From Hippasteria phrygiana (Eukaryota > Echinodermata > Asteroidea > Valvatida > Goniasteridae), in contig JAZGUH010000446.1 in NCBI GenBank assembly GCA_037893225.1, forward strand, positions 349,725-413,724: a stretch of DNA of 64,000 nucleotides, given 5' to 3'. Positions 33,223 through 46,885 of the stretch are shown piece by piece. Numbering within the stretch: the first letter of the stretch is position 1; every line of letters starts with the position of its first letter. The notes below the pieces were generated by a model that saw nothing but the letters and a program-made list of their open reading frames with translations, searched no databases and had not been told where the DNA came from. Both the position numbers and the translations under genes were made by a program.

Positions 33223-33441
33223 TTGAGTTCAATCCGTCAACCGAGTCACGAGTACATAGCGACAAACTGTTCTGATTTGAACAGTGATTTTGTACACATT
33301 CGTATAGGCTTATTTTCATTGTTGAAATTAAACCACTGCGTGACGAGTTCTTCAGTATACAGTTTTCTCAAAGAAGACAGCACCTCATCAGACGAAAATG
33401 TTTCTCAGGATTGGTACTGGTATCAACTTTGTAAACAGTAA
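33223..33441 (+). repeat. Intron-4 relic downstream of gene 4
   Basis: Counterpart of 8998-9216 (RIGLFSLLKLN, SQDWYW). Confidence 0.5.
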
Positions 33442-34961
33442 GCTTTCAGATCGAAACTGATCATTTTGTTTTTGGATCATTACCAAAGCTATATCATGCC
33501 CTTAAATCCATCGAGGGAAATGTATTCCCCCAATGTTTATTGCGAAAAGTAAACTATTAACATTTTGTGTTAGTGTTAGGTTGAGCGATGTTATTTCTAG
33601 AACATTTCCCTTTTTCCTTTTCTTTGGATTTGCTGGGAAAGATTTTGAATCCCGTGCCACGTGGCTGAATAATGATTATTAGCGTATTTTCTTGAAGAGC
33701 TCCCTTGTTATATTAGAAGAAGAACTTGAATGATCTCGCCTTTGGCATCGTACAGTCCTTAAAACTGTGATGAATATTATTTTGATTAAGAAATTGCTTA
33801 AATATAATATTCACCGGCAACATTCGGGTGGTAAAATGTAAAAATAGATAAAATTTGGATAGTGCCTTATCTTTAGTACTTCTCAAATCAAAATTTGGTT
33901 GCGATGACTGTTTCCTAGGCAGCATTTGAATGATCTAAAAAACGTTGTAGCACTCAGCCAACGTCATCTGCTTATACTATTTCTGTGTTATGACGTCATT
34001 AAGTTACTGTTGTATAGAAGTAGACGCCATTTATGAAACGCAGGATTTGGTACACTGAAATTCTTGCTACGTTAGGATCGACACGGTTTTCAGAGACTTC
34101 ATTTAGACGACTCATCAGAGCGTTCTATGTCATGGCTGATAATTATTAATGCATGTAATGACAGTTTACAACTTTGCAGTTTTCAATCTTATAAAATAAG
34201 TGTGATTCATATAATGAACAAAAATTCGGGTTGTACACAGTTATTACATTCGTGTCTGTTTTGTCCGTTCGCATCTACATTTCATTCATTAATGCCGGAG
34301 ATTGTAAAACTGCATGTCAGTTCAAGATTTATCGAACAGTGGTTCAATAATGACAATACCAAAGTATTCTCCGGAATGGTACATTTGGGAGTCATTCCCA
34401 TAGGTTAGTGTACACACTTTTAGTATCTTTTCTAAAACCATTTAACTTATTTAATTAAAACGTTGGAAGCCTCGGCGTAGGAGCATTTCCGACCACTTTT
34501 TCGGTTTTGAAACTTGAAAAGTTCCTTCTAAAAAGGAAGCTGGGGCATTTAGACACCAACATGTCTCCCTACGTCACCGGCACCATGCCTCGTTGAGTAT
34601 GTTCTTTTTATACTAAAATGTCTCCATAATCTATTTAGTAATGTATGTGACACCACTTTTTGCGTGGGCTGTAGCCTATATACAATATACCATGCCAACA
34701 CGAAACCAGCAACGAAAGGAGTTCGATCACCATCCCTGACAATAACAGCAAAACCTTGAATTTCACATTCATAATATATCATTATAATGAACATTATCAT
34801 TTCCATGTAAATGGTACACGAGATACAATTGGGCCAGTGAGACGGAATAAAATCACCATAGAAACGAGATGATGAAGGAGGGGAAACAGTTTTGCCCGCT
34901 GTCGTATGGAGTAAATCGTTGATATAAGGCCGACTGACGTGCCGGCAAGATATTCTTCAAA

Positions 34962-37900
34962 ATGTTTGCGGCGTTTTTCTCTCTCGTCCTGCTCGTTGTC
35001 AACTTCCACCCAGCTACAGGTAAAAAATCATGTTCTGTAAAAACGTAAGCACGTTATCCTTAAACATTTGCTAAACACATAGCTACATTGCTTCAGCATT
35101 GCGTGAACGCAGCTCGCTCAGTGACGCAATGTATAATTCAACATGGAACGTGTAAAATGTCAGGCAAACAAATTTACCGCAAAAAATACATAGAGTTGTC
35201 TATTGGTTTAGATGGTTAACGGTGTTAGATCAGTTGTTTCCGTTTGTTAAGCTTCAACGAGGAATTGTTTTAAAATCAAGATGGCGAGATATTAATTGAT
35301 TCTTTATTTCAAAAGAAGAAAGGATTAACTTTTCTTGAATTCATCAGGACGCCTATCCTGCGATAGATTACTGGGGCGGGAAGGCTAAAGATCCCCTTAT
35401 CTGTGTCACTGGTCAGCCAGCATGGAATAATAATGCCTGTTCATTCGGTTGTTTTTTCTTTCCCTAAAGCGATTCGCTGCACCATCGGTCAGGAGCCGGA
35501 CCCAGAGTCTGACTACAAGTTACGCTGGATGATACGGGTAGAAGATCCATGTCAGTGCACCGAGGTTCGAGTTGGCGGAATGGGCACCGAAAGTCATTAC
35601 AGACCCTCCAAGGCGACCTACTTTGACACTTTTCTGCAGAGCAATGATCCATCAAAGATTCGGAATTGGCTGGATTGTCCTACTAGTGAGTACAATATAA
35701 AGAGGGTTCAGCGATGATAGCGTTTGCTATGATTGTGGCAGAGCTTTCTTTTCAAGGATCTGATTAGAGTTGACGAAATAGGAAAAAGGGTGTGTTTGTC
35801 TGTAACAGTAATCAAATAATGCGTTATAGTATAAGACAACATCAACTACAACAAAACACATTGCAAAATGCTCGGCTCAACATGATTCAACACTGTTTGG
35901 TGTAACATTTAATTATTGAATCTGCTTCGTTTTGAAACCTATAGAGCTGTGATTTTTCTCTCATTCCTTGTCCACTGCACCCTCAACTTAATGTCGGTAA
36001 CCACCGTTATTTCTATTGTCAAAGTGCGCCCCCCCACTCAACAAAAGAGAAAACCGACCGGCGACCTCCGGAATACCGTACCGGGGCTCTACTAAAGAAG
36101 CTATCTTGGGCTTTGTTTGTGGCCTAATTTATCAGTATCGCTGTTCTCTCCCCCCCCCCTCCCGGGTGGGGGACGGCGCTTAAACCTAGTCTGGACTTTC
36201 ACATTGTGTTACTCTGTTTAATACATGTAAAGAGCGTCCGTGTGTAAATGGCACAGCGCAGAATCCAGCCAACTTGTGCAGTGAGATATACAATGAGTGT
36301 GATCGTCCAAGCAGTGGCCTATACTTCTTGCAGGGAAACGGGACCGCAAGGGTAAGCTTGTTGGTTTTTCACAGAGCTACTTACAACAGACAAGTTTCGC
36401 TTAGCAAACCCAAATGCTGTAAATGCTTCTGGCTGGTGTTCGGTTGATTTCGTGCTTAGCAGGAACATTTGATGGGTTTTCATGAAATCGTGATGAACAC
36501 CTGCAGATTTCGATTTTTTGTGTCCTTTTTGCAATGAATATTGGAAGGACTATCCCCGGCTATTTCAAGCATTTTCTTTCCTCCCTCCGGCAGGAGGTAC
36601 ACTGTGAAATGCCTGGTGGGTGGGCCCGCTTTGGGAAGAGTAACATGCAGTCGGCTTGGAACTACACATATGAGGATCTGAAAGAGGTCCATCTGAGTAT
36701 CATTTCAGAGGCTGACATCGACGTCATCAAGGAGTTCCCCTTCAGTGACTTCAAGATCCACACCGATGTGGAGTTCTTCTTGCAGGCCGACGAATCTTTC
36801 AATCCCTCCATCGTGAAGGTGATGTACCTGCCGTCACTCCTAGTCGAGTCTCTCAGCATTGGAAGTGGTCTTGACCATACTGATTTGGTGTTCAACACTG
36901 AAGGTGGGATTTGTTTCTAAAAGCAGTACAAGTTTATGTCCATTCTTAATTCCATGGGCTGGGCGCATAAGGCATTATTTTATGAAATGTATCTATTTCA
37001 TTTCTTTACATAGGATATTCCCAAACAGAAACCGGTTTCAATTGATGCCCTGCATATTACGAACTCGGCCTATACATGCAGATACACAATAAAATCACAA
37101 TTATAGAATACACATGAAAATGAAATAATGCGTCATAACAAGAACCATACAGAATCGTTAATGAAACTCTGAATTAAACATACATTCGGATCATCGAAAT
37201 AGCAACAGGTGCGGCTGGAGCGTCGAGGATACTGCATACGTTCGAATGACTCGAAAGCAGAAGCCTTTAACTCGACCTCTTCCATGTGATTTCAATGTTT
37301 ACTGTATTCTTACCAAAAGTTTGTAAAATAAACAATAGATAATGAATATTGTACGTGAGCATTCCTATAGTTAGGATATAAAATTGGCAGAGGTGACAAC
37401 ATAGTTGCTGACAGTGTTTATACTTCGCAGTATTCAACACATATACATAAAATAACAAACCTGTTTTCACGAGAAAATAGTGAAAAAACCGTTCCGTTTT
37501 AAAAGTAGTATGCACGATTGGCTTTTGCTGTAATTTTGAGAAATACATGAATTTGGCGGTTAGTATATTATAGCGTGCTAGCAAATACTGTATCGAACAC
37601 TGACCTGTTTCATGTTTTGTTTGCATATATAGTTGCTGGGAAAAACCGTAGTCTGCGTAGAGAGAAAAATTATGTTCCAGTAGTCTGGTTCCCTGACCAT
37701 ACTTTAGACAAAACGAAGCAACTTATAGATGTCAGGGAATTATCAGGTCGGGGAACTAGACTATTTCCAACGTTTGTTACGCGTAACAATCTTTGGAAAA
37801 CGATATAAATTTCAACTTTTCTTGAAAACGACAGCACACTAGGTGCTATCATTTCACAGGATGATTGAGACTGCAAACTCTATGGCATGTCAAACGTTGC

Positions 37901-40228
37901 AATATTCGATAATCTACGTATTTTTGTGCGATGTTCAAATATATATGTGCGATGTTTGTCATTATGTGCGATGTTCCAATATATATGTGCGATGTTCCAA
38001 TATATATGTGCGATGTTCCAATTTATATGTGCGATGTTCAAATATATATGCGATGTTCAAATTTATATGTGCGATTTTCAAATTTATATGTGCGATGTTC
38101 AAATTTATATGTGCGATGTTTGTCATATATGTGCGATGTTCAAATAGGCCCCTATATGTGCGATGTTTTTCAATTTATATTCGAAAACGGAATTGTGGGA
38201 TATAGTATGAATTCCAGACCGAAATAGTATGAATATTCCTAATAAGTTACATCAGGGACCAGACTACTTAGGACGGTATATCTGTTCCACTGACCTGGCT
38301 TGAAGCTGGTTCGCGATTCAGCCCGCGATTCGCAATAGGGCCCGCGATTCGCCCGATCAGAGCAGCCGCATGTTGAAAACTAGAATTCATTCGACAAAAG
38401 GAGTTTTTTAAATGAAATTGCTGGATTCAGGTAACGAATTTTTTAGAAAATGTCAAGAAATTACATACCAATTTTGCATGAAATTTCAGAATAGGTATGA
38501 GCAAAGCTGTACATATTATACTTAACATTGTTTAATGGGTCTTTTTTATGAAATAATTAGTCGTTTCGCGAGGGCCCATTTCAAAGGGTTCTCTACATCA
38601 ATTCCTTGCGGCTCAGCACATGCAATAGCTTCTGTTTGAAAGAAAGTGTACGGCACATTTTTTTTTTATTCATATTTTTCTTTCATATTCTTAATTGCCA
38701 CCTTCCTGGGCACACTTAATTTCAGCAAGGGCCTATTCCAAGAATGCTTCTGTTCCAATTAGCCGCTTAAAGGCAGTGTACACGATTGGTAATTCTCCAA
38801 TTTTTGTTTTTTACTGAATTATTACAAAATACCTTTGTAGACTGTAAGTTAATAGTAGTCTCAATCACCCTGTGAAATGATGGCACCAGATGTGCAGTCG
38901 TTGTCAAGAAAAGTGGAAATTTATATCGTCTTCCAACGATTTCCAGCTGGAAATCGTTGGAGAACTGCCCTGTAGCCGAATAGTCAAGGCGCGAGTGGCT
39001 ACCTGGACAAGTGGCGCGCCCCGGACATGATGGCGCCTTGGCATATCCGGGCCCAGATAGCCACGTACGCGCGCCTTGACTAAAGGCTATTATCCGCCCG
39101 ACGGTTGACAACGAGCGCCGTTTTTCACTCGTTTTTTCGCCATTTAACAACGCAAAAATTTGAACAGGTCAGTGGAATAATATTTCCTATAACATACTAA
39201 CCCCCAAATCCGCCCATTTCTGAAAATTGCAACAATGACCAATCATGTACACTTAAAGACGGGTCATTTTCGTGAATATCTGGAAATGCGGTATTCGGAG
39301 TTTCGTGAGAATTCCGTCTTTGAAAGAAAGTGTACCCTTCATATTTTGAAAAATTCATATTTTTCTTTCATATTCATAATTCCCACCTTAACCCGGGCAC
39401 TTTCGCTCAAAGACGGCATTTCACACGAAACTCCGAATACCGCATTTCCAAATATTCTTGAAAATGGTCAGTCTTTAAGCGGCTAATTGAAACAGAAGCC
39501 ATTCCTGGAATAGGCCCTTGCGGAAATTTAGTGTGCCGGGAAGGTGGGAATTATGAATATGAAAGAAAAATATGAAGTTTACAAGATATAATGACGAACA
39601 TCGCACATAATGAAAAACATCGCACATATATATTTGAACATCGCACAAAAATACGTAGATTATTGAATATTGCAACGTTTGATATGCCATAAAACTCACA
39701 GTCTCTGAGTAAGGTATTTCGTAATAATTAAGTAAAAACAAATTGGAGAATTACCAATTGTGTACACTACATTTAAAAGTGATTTTGTGCGCATTCATAT
39801 TATGCGCATATTTCCATTTTTGAAATTAAGATAAGCCGCAGCATTTTAGGAGGTCTTCAGATGGCATTTCAGATGTAAATATTTCACAGAAGATTGGTAC
39901 TGGTACAAGCTTTCAGATTGAAAGTAATCATTTTTTGTTGATCATTATCAAAGATAAATCATACCTTTAATTCCCTAATGCTTTCTGAAAATTCATGACT
40001 CTTTTTCAAATTGATTTCCAAGGAGATCGGCTTCTTTGCAAAGGCGGGAGCACCAGCCGATGCGGCGAGGACAACCTGCCACCGAAAGACGGTTCCTCAA
40101 ATCGCCTGGCAATCACGTCCGCGTTCTTTGGACCGCGGGCAGACGGAGCTGATACCAATCACGACGGGCAGTGGCATCGCAATCAGTACACCTGGTCTGG
40201 ATCGTTTTATTACATTCTGGCCAAGTAG
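34962..40228 (+). CDS. Gene 5: short-leader family member, intact
   Basis: Exons 34962-35019, 35470-35685, 36233-36351, 36594-36903 and 40023-40228 join into 302 residues. The signal peptide and exon 2 are the same as in gene 2. Exon 4 reads EDLKEVHLSIISEADIDV, EFPFSDFKI and IVKVMYLPSL. Exon 5 reads STSRCGEDNLPPKDGSSN and DTNHDGQWHRNQYTWSG, closest to gene 1. Intron 4 carries the 1.8-kb foldback element also found in gene 1. This is the best intact short-leader copy. Secretion is inferred from the leader, and a lectin-like or matrix role from the GGW-type motif; neither is proven. Confidence 0.82.
37681..37763. mobile_element. TAGTCTGGTTCCCTGAC element, gene 5 intron 4 copy
   Basis: Same ends as 5204-5286. 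Confidence 0.5.
37880..39691. mobile_element. 1.8-kb foldback element in intron 4 of gene 5
   Basis: Same insertion point, ends and AAACT flanks as the element in gene 1. The left-arm minisatellite (37,920-38,170) has a different number and order of units, and the right arm is shorter. The interior is nearly identical by eye. Confidence 0.75.
37920..38170 (+). repeat. TGTGCGATGTTCAAATTTAT minisatellite, gene 5 copy
   Basis: Same unit as 5445-5715 with a different unit count and order, as expected for a fast-changing array. Confidence 0.8.
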
Positions 40229-40987
40229 ATGATTTGCAGGGATAGGTTAAGCAAAAAGAGTATTGTTTCAACAAATTATGTAGAAATCCTAGAAATCTCC
40301 TATTTGCAGACAGATGTCTTAAACCGGGAAACAAAAGACTTAATTTCCCCCTCTTAATCGAGAAAAAAAGAAACAAAAGCAAAATTAAATTTTGATTTAG
40401 TGTGTCGGCACTCATACAACTCTACATTATCATCGTAAACAGGTTCAGTTTTAACTGACGTTTCTCTGCACTCACTTTCTAATGAAAAGCTGCGCTTTGT
40501 CTTGCATGAACGTTGGGGACAAATTGAAGGCAATATATTAGGTAGTTGATTTTCAGCCGACGTTTTCATTTTAAGTGAAGGGAAACCTTCATACTTAAAG
40601 GCAACAATTAAAAATTCACAGTTCAACTTGTCGTTTAAAATGATAGAGTAATATAGTATAGTTTGTCCTTGAGAACAACACAAAACGGTAAAGATTTCGT
40701 TCAAGATTTCGTTATTAATGTTAGTCTATTGAGGGCGCTGTTGGCCCCAAGGCCAGCTCTTAACGTTTGTAATGTATGCGTATTATACCTGTCTGTTTTT
40801 TTTAAATATATATCTCACGTACGTGAAATTAACAAAATTGTATTATCATTTAAAGGTGTGATGCAGCATTGGAAGAACTGACAAAATAGTTACAGGAAAT
40901 GTTCATGCTTTATGTGATTCAACATGCACACTTTATGTAATTTAATAATAGCCTATCATGAAATAACAACTTCAATCTGTTCAAAGT

Positions 40988-41206
40988 TTGAGTTCAATCC
41001 GTCAACCGAGTCACGAGTACATAGCGACAAACTGTTCTGATTTGAACAGTGATTTTGTACACATTCGTACAGGCTTATTTTCATTCTTGAAATTAAACCA
41101 CTGCGTGACGAGTTCTTCAGTATACAGTTTTCTCAAAGAAGACAGCACCTCATCAGACGAAAATGTTTCTCAGGATTGGTACTGGTATCAACTTTGTAAA
41201 CAGTAA
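40988..41206 (+). repeat. Intron-4 relic downstream of gene 5
   Basis: Counterpart of 8998-9216 (RTGLFSFLKLN, SQDWYW). Confidence 0.5.
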
Positions 41207-42730
41207 GCTTTCAGATCAAAACTGATCATTTTGTTTTTGGATCATTACCAAAGCTATATCATGCCCTTAAATCCATCGAGGGAAATGTATTCCCCCAATG
41301 TTTATTGCGAAAAGTAAACTTTTAACATTTTGTGTTAGTGTTAGGTTGAGCGATGTTATGTCTAGAACATTTCCCTTTTTCCTTTTCTTTGGATTTGCTG
41401 GGAAAGATTTTGAATCCCGTGCCACGTGGCTGAATAATAATTATTAGCGTATTTTCTTGAAGAGCTCCCTTGTTTTATTAGAAGAAGAACTTGAATTATC
41501 TCGCCTTTGGCATCGTACAGTCCTTAAAGCTGTGATGAATATTATTTTGATTAATAAATTGCTTAAATATAATATTCACCGGCAACATTCGGGTGGTAAA
41601 ATGTAAAAACAAATGTTTGATAGTGCCTTATCTTTAGTACTTCTCAAATCAAAATTTGGTTGCGATTACTGTTTCCTAGGCAGCATTTGAATGATCTAAA
41701 AAACGTTGTAGCACTCAGCCAACGTCATCTGCTTATCCTCTTTCTGTATTATGACGTCATTAGGTTACTGTTGTATAGAAGTAGACGCCATTTATGAAAC
41801 GCAGGATTTGGTACACTAAAATTCTTGCTACGTTAGGATCGACACGGTTTTCAGAGACTTCATTTCGACGACTCATCAGAGCGTTCTATGTCATGGCTGA
41901 TAATTATTAATGCATGTAATGACAGTTTACAACTTTGAAGTTTTCAATCTTATTAAATAAGTGTGATTCATGTAATGAACACAAATTCGGGTTATACACA
42001 GTTATTACATTCGTGTCTGTTTTGTCCGTTCGCATCTACATTTCATTCATTAATGCCGGAGATATACTCGTCTTGTAAAACTGCAAGTCAGTTCAAGATT
42101 TATCGAACAGTGGTTCAATAATGACAATACCAAAGTATACCCCGGAATGGTACATTTGGGAGTCATTCCCATAGGTTTGTGTACACACTTTTAGTATCTT
42201 TTCTAAAACCATTTAACCTATTAAATTAAAACGTTGGAAGCCTCGGCGTAGGAGCATTTCCGACCATTTTTTTCGGTTTTGAAACTTGAAAAGTTCCTTC
42301 TAAAAAGGAAGCTGGGGCATTAGTTAGACACCAACATGTCTCCCTACGTCACCGGCACCATGCCTCGTTGAGTATGTTCTTTTTACACTAAAATGTCTCC
42401 ATAATCTATTTAGTAATGTATGTGACACCACTTGTTGCGTGGGCTGTAGCCTATATATACAATATACCAACGCGAAACCAGCAACGAAGGCAGTTCGATC
42501 ACCATCCCTGACAATAACAGCAAAACCTTGAATTTCACATTCATAATATATCATTATGATACACGAGATACAATTGGGCCAGTGAGACGGAATAAAATCA
42601 CCATAGAAACGGAAAAAAATATTGGTTGGAGCGATAATACATGAAGGAGTGAAAACAGTCTTGCCCGCTGTCGTATGGAGTAAATCGTTGATATAAGGCC
42701 TACTGAGGTGCCAGCAAGATATTCTTCAAA

Positions 42731-43793
42731 ATGTTAGCGGCGTTTTTCTCTCTCGTCCCGCTCGTTGTCAACTTACACCCACACGCTAGAAACAAGTGTT
42801 TAATCCAACACTTACATGTGTGCGGTTAGTGACAACACTTTGAAAGTGTTGAATCCAGCATTTGAAATGTTAAATTCAGATATTAAACTGTTAATTCAAC
42901 GTTTAAAATGTTGATTCAACAATTTTAAGGAAAAGTTTGGGGAAATGTTGAATTAACACTTAAATTGTTGAATCAGCATTTTAAACATTGAATTCACATT
43001 TAAAAATGCTGGATTTAACATGTAAAATGCTGGATTCAACACTTTAAAAGTGTGGTCACTGACCGCACACATGTAAGTGTTGGATTAAACACTTCAGTTT
43101 TGTTTGGCTACAGGTAAACATTCATGTTCTGTAAAAACGTAAGCACGTTATCCTTAAACATTTGCTAAACACATAGCTACATTGCTTATTGTACAGCATT
43201 GCGTGAACGCAGTTTGTTAAATATTGTTCAGTGACGCAATTTAGTATTCAACATGGAACGTGTAAAATTTCAGGCAAACAAATTTACTGCCAAAAATACA
43301 TTGAGTTGTCTGTTGGTTAACGATGATAGATGGTTAACGGTGATAGATCAGTTGTTTCCGTTTGTGTATAAGCTTCAACGAGGAATTGTTTTAAAATCAA
43401 GATGGCGAGATATTAATTGATTCTTTGAATCAAAAGAAGAAAGGATTCACTTTTCTTGAATTCATCAGGACGCCTATCCTGCGGTAGATTACTGGGGCGG
43501 GAAGGCTAAAGATCCCCTTATCTGTGTCACTGGTCGGCCAGCATGGAATAGAAATGCCTGTTCATTCGGTTGTTTTTTCTTTCCCTAAAGCGATTCGCTG
43601 CACAATCGGTCAGGAGCCGGACCCAGAGTCTGACTACAAGTTCCGCTGGGTCAGTGCACCGAGGTTCGAGTTGGCGGGGTGGACACCAAAAATTTGCAGA
43701 GCAGCGATCCATCAGAAATTCGGGATTGGCTGGATAGTGACTACATCTATAAAAACGGTCATGAATTTCTAGTGTTGAGGAATCGCAACGATT
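42731..43793 (+). pseudogene. Gene 6: truncated family pseudogene (exons 1 and 2 only)
   Basis: Exon 1 starts at 42731 (MLAAFFSLVPLVVNLHPHA) and runs into the same inserted element as in gene 3 (42789-43106), giving an early stop. Exon 2 starts at 43591 (CTIGQEPDPESDYKFRW) and shares the deletion after RW seen in gene 3. Exons 3 to 5 are missing because a junction at about 44,092 joins to DNA upstream of gene 7. Shared defects show that genes 3 and 6 descend from one damaged copy. Confidence 0.8.
42789..43106. mobile_element. Inverted-repeat element in exon 1 of gene 6
   Basis: Same insertion point and family as 21893-22209, flanked by GCTA at 42785-42788 and 43107-43110. Confidence 0.75.
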
Positions 43794-45188
43794 GAAATAT
43801 GACCGTCAAGCGATGTGTCATTTTCTTCGCATGATCTCGTCTCAGTTTCATTTGATCACATGTGTATTTTTGGCGGATGTTAAATCATTCTCGAACAAGC
43901 CAATTTTAAAATTAAAATGATGTCCAAGCGTTTTGGGGCGTGGCACCCTAACAAATAATTTTAAAACTAAATTGCATTCCTAGCATTACCGATATTATCA
44001 GCTTTCCTGTAGGAAATCAAGCAAAAACAACCAAACCTATGTTTATAGTTATTGAATAATTACATTTATAAAAAAATTGAATTATTGGCAAATCAAAATT
44101 TGGTTGCGATGACTGTTTCCTAGGCAGAATTTGAATGATCTAAAAACGTTGTAGCACTCAGCCAACGTCATCTACTTATACTATTTCTGTGTTATGACGT
44201 CATTAAGTTACTGTTGTATAGAAGTAGACGCCATTTATGAAACGCAGGATTTGGTACACTAAAATTCTTGCTACGTTAGGATCGACACGGTTTTCAGAGA
44301 CTTCATTTAGCCGACTCAGAGCGTTCTATGTCATGGCTGATAATTATTAATGCATGCAATGACAGTTTACAACTTTGAAGTTTTCAATCTTATTAAATAA
44401 GTGTGATTCATATAATGAACAAAAATTCGGGTTATACACAGTTATTACATTCGTGTCTGTTTTGTCTACATTTCATTCATTATTGCCGGAGATAAACTCG
44501 TCTTGTAAAACTGCAAGTCAGTTCAAGATTTATCAAACAGTGGTTCAATAATGACAATACCAAAGTATACCCCGGAATGGTACATTTGGGAGTCATTCCC
44601 ATAGGTTTGTGTACACACTTTTAGTATCTTTTCTAAAACCATTTAACCTATTAAATTAAAACGTTGGAAGCCTCGGCGTAGGAGCATTTCCGACCATTTT
44701 TTTTCCGGTTTTGAAACTTGAAAAGTTCCTTCTAAAAAGGAAGCTGGGGCATTAGTTAGACACCAACATGTCTCCCTACGTCACCGGCACCATGCCTCGT
44801 TGAGTATGTTCTTTTTACACTAAAATGTCTCCATAATCTATTTAGTAATGTATGTGACACCACTTGTTGCGTGGGCTGTAGCCTATATATACAATATACC
44901 AACGCGAAACCAGCAACGAAGGCAGTTCGATCACCATCCCTGACAATAACAGCAAAACCTTGAATTTCACATTCATAATATATCATTATAATGAACATTA
45001 TCATTTCCATGTAAATGGTACACCAGATACAATTGGCCCAGTTAGACGGAATAAAATCACCATAGAAACGAAAAAAAATATTGGTTGGAGCGAGATAGAT
45101 GAAGGAGGGGAAACAGTTTTGCCCGCTGTCGTATGGAGTAAATCGTTGATATAAGGCCGACTGACGTGCCGGCAAGATAATCTTCAAA

Positions 45189-46625
45189 ATGTTTGCGGAG
45201 CTTTTCTCTCTCGTCCTGCTCGTTGTCAACTTCCACCCAGCTACAGGTAAAAAATCATGTTCTGTAAAAACGTAAGCACGTTATCCTTAAACATTTGCTA
45301 AACACATAGCTACAGATAATATTGCTTATTGTACAGCATTACGTGAACGCAGGTCGTTAAATATTGTTTAGTGAGGCAATATTTATAATTCAACATGGAA
45401 CGCGTACAATTTTAGGCAAACAAATTTACCGCCAAAAAAATACATAGAGTTGTTTAAGGAGCGTGGTTAACGATGATAGATGGTTAACGGTGATAGATCA
45501 GTTGTTTCCGTTAGTTAAGCTTCAACGAGGAATTTTTTTAAAATCAAGATGGCGAGAGATTAATTAATTCTTTATATCAAAAGAAGAAAGGATTCACTTT
45601 TATTGAATTCATCAGGACGCCTATCCTGCGGTAGATTACTGGGGCGGGAAGGCTAAAGATCCCCTTATCTGTGTCACTGGTCTGCCAGCATGGAATACAA
45701 ATGCCTGTTCATTCGGTTGTTTTTTCTTTCCCTAAAGCGATTCGCTGCACCATCGGTCAGGAGCCGGATCCAGAGTCCGATTACAAGTTCCGCTGGATGA
45801 TCCCGGTAAAAGACCCCTGTCAGTGCACCGAGGTTCGAGTTGGCGGGGTCGACACCAAAAGTCCTTACAGACCCTGCAAAGTGACCTACTATGACACATT
45901 TCTGCAGAGCAGCGATCCATCAGAAATTCGGGACTGGCTGGATTGTCCTAGTGAGTACATCCTTGTCTTTAAAAGCGATTATTTTCTGGTGTTGACGAGG
46001 AATCGCAACGATTGTAATATGACCGTCAAGCGATGTGTCATTTTCTTCGCATGATCTCGTCTCAGTTTCATTTGATCACATGATGTGTATTTTTGGCGGA
46101 TGTTAATCATTCTCGAACAAGCCAATTTAAAAATTAAAATGATGTCCAAGCGTTTTTAGGCGTGGCACCCTGAAATTCTTTTTTAAACTAAATTGCATTC
46201 CTATAGCATTACCGATATTATCAGCTTTCCTGTAGGAAATCAAACAAAAACAACCAAACCTATGTTTATAATTATTGAATAATTACATTTATAAAAATAG
46301 AATTGAATTATTGGCAGACCGACTATAATATCATATTGCGCAGGATGCTCAACTCAGGTGCGACGTTAGCGCAATGTAGAAAGGGTATTAGGGCCCACAA
46401 ATGCGAAAATAATCCTTAAAAATTCGTTCGTAAAACAAATCGAAAATCTGAAAGAGCACGGACATAGCATCTGTGTTCATTGCAGCAGTCTCCTACTTTG
46501 ATACCTGTATACAGAGCGTCCATGTGCACATGGTACAGTGGAGAATTCAGCCGCCTCGTGCAGTCAGATACAATACGAATGTGATCAGCCAAACAGCGGC
46601 CAGTACTACTTGAAGGGAAACGGCA
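45189..46625 (+). pseudogene. Gene 7: 3'-truncated family member (exons 1 to 3)
   Basis: Exon 1 (45189-45246, MFAELFSLVLLVVNFHPAT), exon 2 (45738-45950, ending LDCP with a good GTGAGT donor) and exon 3 (from 46515) are open. Exon 2 is a distinct variant (FRWMIPVKDPCQC, VDTKSPYRPCKVTYYD). Exon 3 reads RPCAHGT, ENSAASCSQIQYECDQPNSG and QYYLKGNGN, then loses its donor to a deletion that joins it to CATGGCGCAGCTGCGC (intron sequence in gene 3). An AAACAAACACCCC minisatellite follows and exons 4 and 5 are absent, so no full product can be made from the window. It lacks the exon 1 transposon of genes 3 and 6. Confidence 0.75.
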
Positions 46626-46676
46626 ACATTCATGGCGCAGCTGCGCAAACAATTTTGCCAACAACTAAAAGTTTCG

Positions 46677-46880
46677 CTCAACAAACAAACAAACAAACAA
46701 ACAAACAAACACCCCAACAAACAAACAAACACCCCAACAAACAAACAAACACCCCAACAAACACCCCAACAAACAAACAAACACCCCAACAAACAAACAA
46801 ACACCCCAACAAACAAACAAACACCCCAACAAACAAACAAACACCCCAACAAACATACCAACAAACAAACAAACAAACGA
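46677..46880 (+). repeat. AAACAAACACCCCAAC minisatellite
   Basis: Units of 12 and 20 bases combine AACA repeats and CACCCC. It replaces the 3' part of gene 7. The open frames through it (TNKQTPQQ or VCLLGCLF) are by-products of the repeat. Confidence 0.9.
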
Positions 46881-46885
46881 GCAAT

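Larger units (their letters stand above)
26696..46660 (+). repeat. Block II of the segmental tandem duplication (genes 4, 5, 6, 7)
   Basis: This block repeats the block I layout with genes starting at 28414, 34962 and 42731, then adds a further unit at 45189. A junction at about 44,092 joins DNA from gene 6 intron 2 (ending GAATTATTGGCA) to DNA normally found far upstream of a gene unit (AATCAAAATTTGGTTGCG). Gene 6 is therefore cut short, and the upstream region of gene 7 duplicates that of gene 6. DNA 3' of gene 7 exon 2 (46,070-46,660) matches DNA 3' of gene 3 exon 2 in block I. Confidence 0.75.
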
